DNA of 64,000 nucleotides, taken from the NCBI GenBank assembly GCA_019426215.1, contig CM033402.1, positions 18,295,104-18,359,103 of the forward strand. Reading direction: 5' to 3'. The notes under the pieces are model-generated. The model worked only from the letters and a program-made list of their open reading frames with translations, did no database searches and was not told the origin of the DNA. A program made the position numbers and the translations under genes. Shown piece by piece: positions 22,785 through 33,785 of this stretch. The DNA comes from Buddleja alternifolia. Lineage: Eukaryota > Streptophyta > Magnoliopsida > Lamiales > Scrophulariaceae. Every line of letters starts with the position of its first letter. Positions within the stretch are counted from its first letter, which is position 1.

Positions 22785-25736
22785 GATGATGTCAAGACTT
22801 TAACTTTTGTAGATCTTTTATAATTTAAGAGTTACTAAAGAGAAAAGCCCAAATGAATATAAGTTAGCGTTCAAAAAGTTAGTAAGGTTAGCTAAAGTTA
22901 GATTAGCTTCAACAAGATGTTTCAGCGATAAATCATTCATATATTGAAAGAATAAACATACATGATTTATACTGAAAACAAAAGAAAAACGAGTACAATA
23001 AAAGATTCATTCACTTTTTCTGTCGCTTTGCTCTTTCTTCGCCTTGGAGAACTTCTAGTGCTAAGTTCATCAGGAGACGATCAATGTCAATCATTGTCGT
23101 ATGTTGAACTTCATCGTAATCATGCCTACGAAGTCTGGTGCTTTCATTAAGTTCTAACAGCCTTTCCGTCCACTCTCTTGGAGAAATTCCAAGTTCACGA
23201 ATCAGATCATGATAGATATCTTTTCTTGGATCTTTAGACGGTCTCCAATTGATAGGTCGTCTCAGCGGTCCGGCAAAAGGTTGAAATCCCATACCTTCTA
23301 AGAAGTCAACGTTCAATTCCGGAAGGGGATATCTTCCTAGATAATATCTTGGCTTTCTCTTTTTAGTTAACATCTTCTTGATGCTCACTAGTTCTTCCAT
23401 CATTGATCGCCAATTTTTATTATCAGTCTTTGACATCGATTTGGACGCTTGATGCTTTTCTGTCTTTTTCCCCTTCTTGGCATCATCAAGAGAGGTCTTT
23501 AGATCAGAGACATCTCGGCGCAAAAGTTTAACTTCTTCGACTAGAAGAGCAATTTGCTGGGCGACACTTTGAGCAACAGCATCGGATGAAGCGTGTCTTT
23601 CAGAATCAGCCGAAGCGCTCTGAGCTAGGTGTCGATTGAAGTCAGAGGAGAGCTCAGCGATAAGAGGGGACATGCTATTCATGATAGCAATGGTGCTTTT
23701 ATTTGAAGCGTTGGCAATGTCTCGGCTTCGTGTATCAGACACTATTCACATATGTCTATCAGCAGTTTCAAAGATCTTGGAACAGGAACCTTCAATGTTG
23801 TGGAGCGAGTTCCGGACTGCCTGTCTGAAGTCTCTAGCGTCTGAATCACTTTCAGAATCCGAATTGGAAGAAGAACGCTCTGGGGTCGGGAGAAGTCCGT
23901 AGGAACTAGAAACTGCAGCCTTGCCTTTAAATTTATCTCTGATAAAGGGCTCGATAGGCGCGTGTGCAATTTCAGAATGTACTTCTTCAATCGCTTGATC
24001 CATGATTAGATCTGCAAAAACTGGGGGCTCGACTACTGGGGCACTAGAAGAATCTGGCAAGAAAGCCTCAGGATTTTGAGCGACTTCCGCAGTAGGAGCA
24101 GAGTCTTCTTCCATTATTTGGATTGGGGAAGGAAGTTCTCTAGAGGGGGCCAAGGGCTTCCAGCACATGCCTTGGAATGATCAGGCTGGATTGCGGGATA
24201 AAGAATATAGCGTCTTCACGCTCTTCGGTACTTAGTGCCAGTTGCACATCTTCCGGTAAAGCAATCCCTAAAGTATAACGATTGAAAAAGTCCAAAATCA
24301 ACGGCATGAGCGCTTGAGCTGCGTCTTGGTCCACTGGCGTAATCAGCGAGATCATCTTAGCCACTTGAATGTTGGATTCACTAAAGAGCACGGGGTGTAG
24401 AGTATATCCTCTGAAATTGTAACACCCGAAAAAGTGATTGAAACTGCTGTCCAGTGCTTGGGCATTTTCAAACACTGCTCTCATGTCTCTATGGAACTCA
24501 GTAAACTCAGCGTGTTCTGTGGAAACATCAACACGAATCTGACTCTGACCGGGAAGAATTAGTTGTTTACTTGACGAAGCGTCTTCGTTTAGGTCAGGAA
24601 AGATTCTTTGAACAAAGTCGACACGAGGATACCAGACGTAGCATCCGCCCTGGCTGTATAAGGCGAGTTGCTGGCGAATGTAGCTTTCGATTGGTTGTCT
24701 GTAATAATCTGACGCTGTTGAAGCAAAAAGGTTGCATATCCTCGGCGTCTGTATTCTATCCCAAACTTGAAAAGAAACGGGTATCTTATAAGTTCTTCTA
24801 GGTTATAGAAATGCTGAACAAATTCGTCAGCCCATCTGGCTGTATTCATCATCCATCTTTTGCCTAGTTTGTCCGCTTTAGCTTGATCTTTTCTAGCGGC
24901 AAGAAATTTCTCAAAGCGTTCCGTTTCTTCTTCATAATCCTCAGCCCATAATCTGGCTAGATATTCTCGAGCCTTATCTTCTATCCACGAGTTGACCGGA
25001 TTTGGACGCTCAGCAACAATAGGTCCTTTTCCTTTCCATAACTTAAGTGGATTAGGAGATAAAGCGTTTTGAGGAGAGTTGACGATGGAAGGAAGAGCTG
25101 AATATCCTATCTTGTTGAGATCTGCCTCATCTGGATCTTTGTTCCAATCACCACTGTGGGGGTTTTTGAAAACAATCTGGTTTTGGCGCGGAGGATAAAA
25201 GGACTCTTCTGAGCGACCGGTGAAAGTGAATCGCTGCTCGCCAAATTTTGATCGGTTGAACGCTGGTCGACGAATATACTCAAGGCGTGAATGAAGACGC
25301 TCTAAACTGTACAGACCAAGATCGGCAAAACGCTCAAAGATTTCAAACTTGTGTGAGTCTGAAAGATCCGGCCGATGGAGAGTTGTTTGAAATTGGATTT
25401 CCATCTCGGCAAGCGTTTGAGTGTCACGTTCTCTGGAGGCATAATAAAATTCAACATCTGAAGAGTATCCACGCGGGAAGAAATCAATGACACGAGGAGG
25501 AGGTCCTGTTGGCGTAGGAACAAAAGCAATAGCCTCTGTTGGGATAGGGGCCACTTCTATCGACCGCTCAGCGTTTAAAGTTGCTTCACTTGCTGATGGA
25601 GTTTCAGCGTCAGGAATAACTTGTGATGCCTTTTTAGCGATATCCACAACAGTTGCCATGTCCACTTCTATTTCAACTGGAATCTCCGAGATAGGAGGGG
25701 CATCAGTGATTGGTACATCTTGAGGTACGTCTTGAG

Positions 25737-25817
25737 CTGATACATGTAAGCGATTGAGAAAAGCAAGCAAAAATTTCTACTAAGTAGAAATTACAAACAA
25801 AAGACTACATCGCTTAT
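25737..25817 (-). other. Putative intron 2 of the C 3' gene (81 bp), donor damaged
   Basis: Acceptor ATGTATCAG|CT is intact. The donor reads CCTCAGG|ATAAGCG, where D keeps CCTCAGG|GTAAGCG. Splicing out this interval joins exon 2 to the exon 3 frame in phase 1. This donor change would impair splicing in C. Confidence 0.6.
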
Positions 25818-25997
25818 CCTGAGGAATATCATCGACTTTTTCAGTCGCTTGATCTGTTTCTTGAGCAATTTCCTCAGGCTCCTAGACTTTGTCTTCGGGG
25901 TCTAAATTGATAAAAGAAGTTATCGGATCAGCACGAATGGGGATATTTAGTTCTTCAAGCGTGTTGAGAACATATTGAATATCTGCTGCATAAGGTG

Positions 25998-26078
25998 CTG
26001 AAACAGTTTTTATCCTAGCGTTAGAAACTTAGAGACTAACGAGGAAAGGATAGGCAAACTTGCTTAGCAAATACTTAC
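25998..26078 (-). other. Putative intron 1 of the C 3' gene (81 bp)
   Basis: Donor TTCAAG|GTAAGTATTT and acceptor CTGTTTCAG|CACC on the minus strand, with a CTAAC branch-like motif shortly before the acceptor. The interior is stop-rich and AT-rich while the flanking frames are open and in register (phase 1). The same place in D has donor GCAAGTACTT and acceptor CTTTCAG. Confidence 0.65.
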
Positions 26079-27359
26079 CTTGAACATTTGAAAGCCTCTC
26101 AGATTGAGTAGCGGCTGGAGGATCTGAGCTGACTTCGGGAACAGCGTCAGAGAAAGAAGCACTAGCTGACTCTCTAAGCGCTGGTTTTAAAGAAGCGCTA
26201 GAGGATACTGCGGGAGTAGAAAGAGGAGTACGCCTTCGTGCAAGCGGTACTTCTTCTTCTACGGCTTCTTCTTCCTCGGGAATGGGAAAGACAAACACTG
26301 GAGGAGGAGATGGAGATTTAGGAGAGGGAGAAGGAGAAGGGATTTTTATTTCTTTTTGGGGTCCGGCTTCTTCTTCTTAAGATCAGGCTTTTGTTTCTTT
26401 GCGGGCTTGGATGGCTCAGTGACTCGGAGAGTGATCTTTCTCTTAGGTCGCTTAACCACCACTTCTTCTTCTGATGAAGAGGATGATGATGAAGAAGACG
26501 CTTGATCTTCATCATCACTGCGAACAACTCCTTCGGCTGGAAGTCGCTCACGCTGTTCTTTAGGAACCGCTGCTCCGCCGGGTTTTCGCGGGTGAAGAAG
26601 CTCGCTTATCATTTTCTATCCATAAAATTTGGTTGCTGGAATCTTTTTGCCAAAAGATTGCATATATCCGCAAGCGCAAAGAATACGACTTAGCACAATC
26701 CCGTAAGGCTTGGGATTAACAGACTTAGCCATCGCTGCTTTGAAGCGATTGAAAACGTAGAGAGACCAGTTAACTTTTAACTTGGTTAGGATGGCTACCA
26801 TCATCTTGTATTGAATGTTGGTGATTTTGTCAAAAGTTCCTTTTCTGCATTCAATAATCTTTGAACAAATATCAGCGAGGATGACGTATTCGCCCTTCAT
26901 ATCATTCTTCTTGAAGTTTGGCTCATACACGGCGTTAACATCGTCTTTCTTGATCAAATCCCAGACTTTGGTAGCATCTCCGAGATTGACATGTTCTACC
27001 TCACTGCCGTGATTCGGGAGATTTAGTAGTGAAGAAATCAGAGAGGGAGTGAGAACAAAGGTCTCTTTAGCAGAAGGAAAGACGCAGGATATGGAATTGC
27101 CGTCTTTAGAAATTTCACCATTATTGAAAAAGTAGAGAGATTCTTCTTCATAGTAGTTGTAAGTACTAGTAAGCATGTCTCTCAAACCAGATTCTTGAAC
27201 GAGTGGAAGAATCGTTTGAAGAGGGAAGTTCTGGTTATCAAAAAGATAATCCCAGTTAACCAAAAATCCGGCGTTAACCGTCACTGGTTTTTCAGCACGG
27301 GAAGGTTTTCCGGTAGCAAAAGTTGTTGTTTTGGAAGATTTTGAAGCTTTGGGTGCCAT

Positions 27360-28201
27360 TGCTGAAAGGTGAAACTTTGAAGAAAAGAGAGAAGATTTTG
27401 CTTTTTAGAGAGAAAAGACTTTTACAGAGGAGAGATTGGAAGTGATAAAGGTTTTTTGTAAAAGTTTTGAGAGGTTTAAATAGAAGGTACAAATAACTCC
27501 TCAATTGGTAGATGAATGACACGTGTACAGAAGTAAATGAGAAAGAAATCTGAACCGTGTACACATAACTTCGGATGTCAAAAAGTGCGGTAAAATAGGA
27601 TATTATAACATTTTTCGGATCCGTAGTTACTTTTTGAAAACGTTTGAAAAAATTTGAAATTTTCAGCGTAAATTACACGCGCCTGATAGTACACTGACAC
27701 GTACTCAGATGCATGCATTTTACTGAACTGCCTAGGTTTAGATAGGAATCATAACCGTCAGTTTGATTTGATAGGCACGTGTGGGTAGTTAACAAATCTA
27801 GACTTTTGGACTCATCCACACGCTACTTTGTGGTGATGAAAACTATGCATGAATTTTTGTGAAAGAGAGTTACTTTAGCGTTGAAGTGGGAATTCTTTCA
27901 ACGCTGAAGATTCTTTTACAAAGTAAATATAATTTGATACATATCAATCGCTTGTTGGATTTTTAAACCTTTCATTTTATAAGCGATCAGATTGTAATGA
28001 GTACAAGTAAACGCTAATGATCGGTGCATAAGATTTGTTAAGGTCATTTTGATCATAGTCGCTTACTTGATGAAGTAAGTACAATTTTAAAGTTCCCCCT
28101 AAAATTGATAACTCATTTCATTTTTGGAAAAATAGCTTAGACATAATCATAAAGTGGATTCCCCCTAAATTATATGCCTATTAAATATGATGTTTTATGA
28201 T
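27360..28201 (-). promoter_or_regulatory. Conserved spacer with probable internal promoter (element C)
   Basis: Non-coding block between the pol stop and the 3' gene ATG. In minus-strand order it holds a run of AGCG-core motifs in both orientations (about 27850-28080), a conserved block rich in ACGTG-type motifs (ACACGCGCC near 27675, CACGTG near 27776), a TATA-like box at 27475-27482 and a pyrimidine-rich leader of about 115 nt before the ATG. The order and spacing repeat in D. Confidence 0.6.
27475..27482 (-). promoter_or_regulatory. TATA-like box before the C 3' gene
   Basis: Minus strand CTATTTAAACC, about 120 bp upstream of the ATG and followed by a CT-rich leader. The identical box sits at the same distance in element D (40219-40226). 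Confidence 0.55.
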
Positions 28202-31200
28202 TTAAGCGTTTAAATCAATCATACCTAATTCACTTCTTAAAGTGAGAAAGCGTTGTTCGTTGAGTGCTTTGCTGAAGATATCTGCCAGTTGTTTGTCAGT
28301 TCCAATGAAATGCATGGAGATATCTTTCTTTTGAACATGGTCACGTAAGAAATGGTATCTAATGTCAATGTGTTTGGTTCTAGAATGAAGGACAGGATTT
28401 TGGGTCATAGCTAAAGCGCTTTGGTTATCACAATGGATTGGGGTAAGACCTAGGATTGTTCCATAATCTCTAAGTTGTTGCCTCATCCAAAGGATTTGTG
28501 CACAACAGCTTCCAGCAGCTACATATTCTGCCTCAGCGGTAGAAGTCGCTATAGATTGTTGTTTCTTACTATGCCACGAAACTAGTCTATCACCTAGAAA
28601 TTGACATGTACCACTAGTACTTTTTCTATCTATTTTGTATCCTGCAAAATCTGCGTCTGAATAACCAATTAGTTCAAAAGGAGAATCCTGTGGATACCAT
28701 AAGCCCACATTTTGTGTGCCTTTTAGGTACTTAAGGATTTTCTTGGTAGCACTTAAGTGTGATTCTCTAGGATCAGATTCAAAACGTGCACACATGCATA
28801 CCGAAAACATAATATCAGGTCTACTAGAGGTAAGATAAAGAAGTGATCCAATAATACCCCTATAGTTAGTGATATCAATTTTCTTCCCACTTTCATCTTT
28901 ATCTAACTTACGCGTTTGGCTCATTGGAATTTTTGAAGATGATGCATTTTCCATAAAAAATTTCTTAATCATATCTCTAGTATACTTAGCTTGGTTTATA
29001 AATATTCCATTAGGGAGTTGCTTAACTTGTAATCCTAAGAAAAAAGTTAATTCACCCATCATGCTCATTTCAAATTGTTCTTGCATCATTTTCGAAAATT
29101 TCTCACACAATCGCTTATTAGTAGATCCAAATATAATATCATCAACATAGATTTGGACTAAGAGAATATCTTCATTATGGGTAATTTTAAATAACGTTGT
29201 GTCAACGCTGCCTTTTGAAAAGCCTTTACCTATAAGGAAGATAGAGAGAGTGTCATACCATGCTCTTGGTGCTTGTTTAAGGCCATAGAGTGCCTTATCC
29301 AGTTTGTAGACGATACTCTTGCTATGGCTGTTGATGAATCCTGGAGGTTGCTCCACATAGACTTCTTCTTGGAGTTTACCATTCAAGAATGCACTCTTCA
29401 CGTCCATTTGATATACTGTGAACTTGTTGAATGCGGAAAATGCTAGGAACATTCTAATCGCTTCAAGACGGGCTACTGCGGCATATGTTTCATCAAAATC
29501 AATTCCTTCTTCTTGACAATAACCCTGAGCGACTAATCTAGCTTTATTTCTTATAACAATGCCATCTTCATCCATTTTGTTCCTAAAAACCCATCTAGTT
29601 CCAATGACTCCTTGATGAGTTGGTCTTGGTACTAGCGTCCAAACCTTGCTTCTCTCAAATTGGTTAAGCTCTTCTTGCATCGCTTCTACCCAACTTGAAT
29701 CACTAAGTGCTTCATCCACTTTCTTTGGTTCCATTTGAGATAGGAAGCTTGCGAACATGGCCTCATTAATTGTAGCGGACCTAGTTCTAATAGGTGCTTC
29801 AATATCTCCAATCACTAGATCTGGTGGATGATCTCTAAGCCATTTTCGGTCTGGTTGGAACGGGTTGATAGACTCTTGATTATCAATCGCTTGATTCTCA
29901 TTTGTCTCTTGCACAGTCGCTTCATCATTCACAGTTCCAATTTGCTCTTGATGATCATTCTCTTCATGATCATTAGCGATTATGACTTCATCATAATTTG
30001 TAACCTCACGAGTAACCTTAGGAAAAGGCACAGAGATCTCATCATCCTCATTGTCACTATCATCTTCAAGATTAATTTGTGACACTTGTTGGACAAGATC
30101 TTCAATTCCTACATCATCAGGATCAACCTTACTCGGCTCTTGGTTAGCATCATCAAACACAACATGAATGGATTCTTCAACCTTTGATTTGATCTTATTT
30201 AGGATGCGAATGCTCTTTCCATTTTTGGCATATCCTAGAAAGATTCTCTCATCCGCTTTAGGATCAAATGTCTTTAGGCTTTGGGATCCATTGTTATGAA
30301 TGAAACATTTCGAACCAAAAACATGAAAATATGAAACGTTAGGCTTACGTCCCTTCCACAACTCATATGGAGTCTTCTCATGTTGCTTGTTGATCATACA
30401 CTGGTTCTGAGTGTAGCAAGCGGTGTTGATGGCTTCGGCCCAAAACCTTTGAGGCAACTTTGATTCTGCTAGCATCGTCCTAGCGGCTTCTTTAAGCGTT
30501 CTGTTCCGTCGCTCAGCAACTCCATTTTGTTGAGGTGTTCTAGGAGCAGAATACTTATGAAGTATTCCTGGATCTGTACAAAACTTCTCAACAAATTGGT
30601 TAGTAAATTCAGTTCCCTTGTCGCTTCTAATTCTCGTCACCGTTAGGTCTTTTGAATTTTGCAGTTGACGGATTAGCGCTGTGAGCTTGACACTAGTTTC
30701 ATCTTTGGTCGCTAGAAATTCTACCCATGTATAGCGGGAGAAATCATCAACTATTACTAGCGAGTACTTTTTGCCACTAACACTCATGATTTGAATAGGT
30801 CCAAACAAATCTAAATGCAATAGTTCAAGAACTCTAGAAGTAGATAGACATGGTTTTCTTTTGAAAGATAACTTAACTTGTTTACCCATTTGACATGCAT
30901 CACATAAGCGATTCTTTTGAAAGGAACCTTTAGGTAATCCCTCTACAAGATTTAGCGATATTAACTGAGAGATTGCCTTAAAATTGAGATGATTCATTTT
31001 TCTATGCCATAACCAACCTAATTCATTTTGACTTTTAGCAACAAAGCATGTGGGGTTGTTATCAAAAGTAGAATCCCAATCCACTAAATACACATTGTTT
31101 GTTCTTTTTCCTCTTAATTTAGTAAACTTAGTCTTAGCGTCGTTGACATAGCAGAAGTCGCTTGAGAATTTAACATCAAAGCCTTTATCACAAAATTGAC

Positions 31201-31452
31201 TAATGCTTAACAAATTATGCTTAAGACCCTCAACATAATATACATCACTGATCATGATGTTCCCCCTATGCATGATACCTATACCTTTGGTTTTACCTTT
31301 GGAGTTATCACCGAATATAACTTGAGGACCATTGGTAGCTCGATAGTTGACTAAGAGATCTTTTGATCCAGTCATGTGTCTGGATGACCCGCTATCGAAA
31401 TACCAAACTGAAGTATCGGTGTCGGCTCTAGGTACATGCATTAAGGATAGTT
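28202..31452 (-). CDS. pol: pol polyprotein of element C (protease, integrase, RT, RNase H)
   Basis: This open frame starts with an ATG at 31441 and has 1079 codons. It supplies the enzymes for particle maturation, reverse transcription and integration. Visible in order (residues from that ATG): protease DSG at 16-18; GAG-pre-integrase zinc region H146, H151, C180, C183; integrase catalytic D211, D274 and E310 (35-residue spacing between the last two); reverse transcriptase with [11 protein letters not shown] near 678-688 and YVDD at 765-768; RNase H acidic residues D929, E970 and D1005. The last residues are [17 protein letters not shown] is typical of SIRE/Maximus. No internal lesion is seen. 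The frame is -1 relative to gag, whose UAG lies at 31453-31455, so expression needs recoding or another start. Confidence 0.92.
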
Positions 31453-33668
31453 CTAATTCTTCTTAGGTACCCATGTTTTCTTGGGTCCTTCAATGTTAGT
31501 AACTTTGGTTTGAATTAAAACTTTAGGAACCCATATTTGCCTAGTCTTCATTGTGGGAATACTGGCCTTTTTGGGTTTCACATCGTGTTGTGTGTGCTTT
31601 TTGGGTGTGTAATAATATCCTCAATTATAATAGTAGTCATAATCATAGTCATAGTCATAATCATCATAGTATCAATAATATGACCTTGACCGTCTCGGAT
31701 ATTGACGCTGGTATTTCCTTGGCACTGGCTTGGGTTGCACTTTTGGTGCTTGACGCTTAGCGCTTGATTCACAGTGGTTAGATTTATCCTTAGCCTTTTG
31801 AGCGTTTGGATGAATCTTTCTTTGTGAATCATTTGCCTTTGTCTTTCCCTTGCCTGAGTCAGCTTTGGCTTTCTCATTTGGCCTCGTACCATTGTCGCTT
31901 GGTTCATTCAGTGTTTGACTTTGTGAACTTTCTTTAACAAAACGAACACCCTTTCCTTTGTTGTTTGTCGTAACATTAGATTTATTTGGTTGTTTACCGA
32001 ATTTATTGCATCCTAAACCGATCTTTTCACCAAATAATCTAGTTACCTCAGTCACATTATCCAAGTTTCTAGAAGCTTTTGATAATGATGAGACGAGCTG
32101 CTCTGATTTGGCAAGTCTAGCGATCAAATCAGCTTCTCTTTTGACTATTATATCAAGATCATCTTTTAATTGAATAATTTCACTCTCAAGTGATTGGTTC
32201 TTCTCAATGCACTGTTGCTGAACTCGCAACTCTGCTATGAGTGTCACTTTATATCTTATGAGTGATGTGATAATATCGAGATCATTTTGATATATTTTGG
32301 TAGCTTCTTGACATTCATTGTAGTATTCTTTGACTTTGTCAAGTAATTCATCATAAGAAAGAGGAATTGATAATTCATTGGTTACCTCTGGTAGCGAATC
32401 GTCAGACGCTTCATCATCTCTTGCCATAAGACAAATCAACGCTGAGTCGCTTGTAGGCTCATCATCACTGCTTTCATCTAATGATTCCAAATCCTCTTCA
32501 GGTGCGAAGAATGGTTCCAATTCCGCTAGCAATCCCTGTTGGTGAAGGTTGCTCCTGAATTGGTTTCTATCCGCATAGTCTTGCCTTGAGGGCTTTGACA
32601 CATTTGGATAAGGGCAATTCACCTGGTAGTGCCCTGGTTTTCTGCAATTATAACACAAATTAGTTTTTATTTTCTGTTCGGTGGATAATCGCTTTGAGAC
32701 TACTGGCGCTGAGAGATTTTGAGTAGGGGATGGAGGCGCTTGGTATGGAACTGGCGCTACTGGTTGAGGTGCAGAGTACACTGGCGCTTGATACTGAGGC
32801 GCTGGAGCAGGGAGAGGAGTCTGAAATGACGTTTGTCCGATAGGATTTCTTTTTTTATGTCTTAGAATTTTTTTGAATTTCTTGACCAATAAAGCCATTT
32901 CCTTTTCTTCATTTGATTCCATGATTTTAACCTCACTAACCGCTTTACCCTTGCTTTTGGTTGTAGCGATTAAAGCTCCTGATTCAGTCGCTGAAGTCGA
33001 TGTGTCACTGACTTCACCCAATTCGAACTCAAATGCCTTTAACTCTGAAAAGACATGCTTTGGAGTAAGAGTCTCCAATGTCTGTGATTCTCTCATAGCA
33101 ACAGTCTTAATTAGATATTTGCTTGGAAGGCTTCTGAAAATTTTGTTGACCATTTCCTTGTTGGTCAATTCCTTGTCTAATGACGCTAACTCTATAACAA
33201 GCAAAGTAAACCTTGCGTCCAATTGTTCTAGCGTCTCATTGGGCTGCATCTTGAAATGCTCAAATCTTTGCATGGCTATGGAAAGCTTATTCTCCTTCAT
33301 TTGTGCTGATCCTTCACACACTATAGCCAACTTGTCCCATATTTCTTTGGAAGTCTTACATTGCTTGATCTTGTTGAACAATGCATCGTTGTCTCCTAAT
33401 GCTGAGTAAAGTGCACTTCGTCCAACATTATCTAGATTTGCCCTTTTTCGATCTTCAGGCGTCCATTCTAACTTAGGTTTCTCGACATAACCATCTGGAG
33501 TGGCCTCGGTTGCTCCAGTGGCTCGAGTTACAACTTTCATAATTTGAATGGGACCACCTGTGATTACATACACATTTCACTATCGCATGAGCACAAGTAA
33601 GCGAATGCTCTAAGTTTCCAAGAATCATAATTTGACTCTACCAACTTAGGCATTTTATTGAAACCCAT
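31453..33668 (-). pseudogene. gag: gag of element C, nearly intact
   Basis: ATG at 33668 (MGFNKMPKL). Encodes the structural particle protein. The N-terminal SNYDSW block is followed at about 33575 by a one-base loss relative to the B and D reading, which stops translation early; the remainder is open from 33573 to 31672. Domains are the capsid-like region with LDARF (about 33210) and GPIQIMKVVTR (about 33540), a Pro/Gln-rich stretch (32700-32830), the CCHC knuckle CYNCRKPGHYQVNC (about 32613-32660), a coiled coil (about 32040-32390), a lysine-rich tail and a Tyr/Asp repeat (about 31625-31675). The Tyr/Asp repeat carries two in-frame TGA codons before the terminal UAG. It is close to functional but disabled as read. 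Confidence 0.85.
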
Positions 33669-33771
33669 AATGAGATGTTTTTGGAGAGAAAAATTAAAGC
33701 GACTAAGTTCAAAAACAAATGGATTTGAACAAGCAGTTATGCTTGGAAACGCTTAGATTTCTAATTCAACC

Positions 33772-33783
33772 ACTCTGATACCA
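33772..33783 (-). promoter_or_regulatory. Primer binding site of element C
   Basis: Minus strand TGGTATCAGAGT, two bases inside the 5' LTR; initiator Met tRNA complement with one terminal mismatch. Confidence 0.88.
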
Positions 33784-33785
33784 CT

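Larger units (their letters stand above)
23011..27359 (-). pseudogene. Large 3' gene (env position) of element C, three exons predicted
   Basis: ATG at 27359 (MAPKASKSSK). Predicted exon 1 is 27359-26079, exon 2 is 25997-25818 (180 bp) and exon 3 is 25736-23011. Every junction is phase 1. Exon 1 encodes the conserved globular region (PYGIVLSRIL near 26690), then a Ser/Glu-rich and Lys-rich linker. Exon 3 encodes a second conserved region and helical, probably coiled-coil segments (about 23380-23640) ending GEERAKRQKK. Lesions are a TAG after about codon 248, a frameshift near 26346, a TAG in exon 2, two compensating frameshifts in exon 3 (about 24620 and 24150) and an in-frame TGA near 23745. 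Function is unknown. No signal peptide or membrane span is visible. The gene starts about 840 bp after pol, behind its own TATA-like box. Confidence 0.75.

Noticed and set aside
32873..33409. 178-codon plus-strand ORF
   Set aside because: It is the antisense shadow of the C gag reading frame and has no family features.
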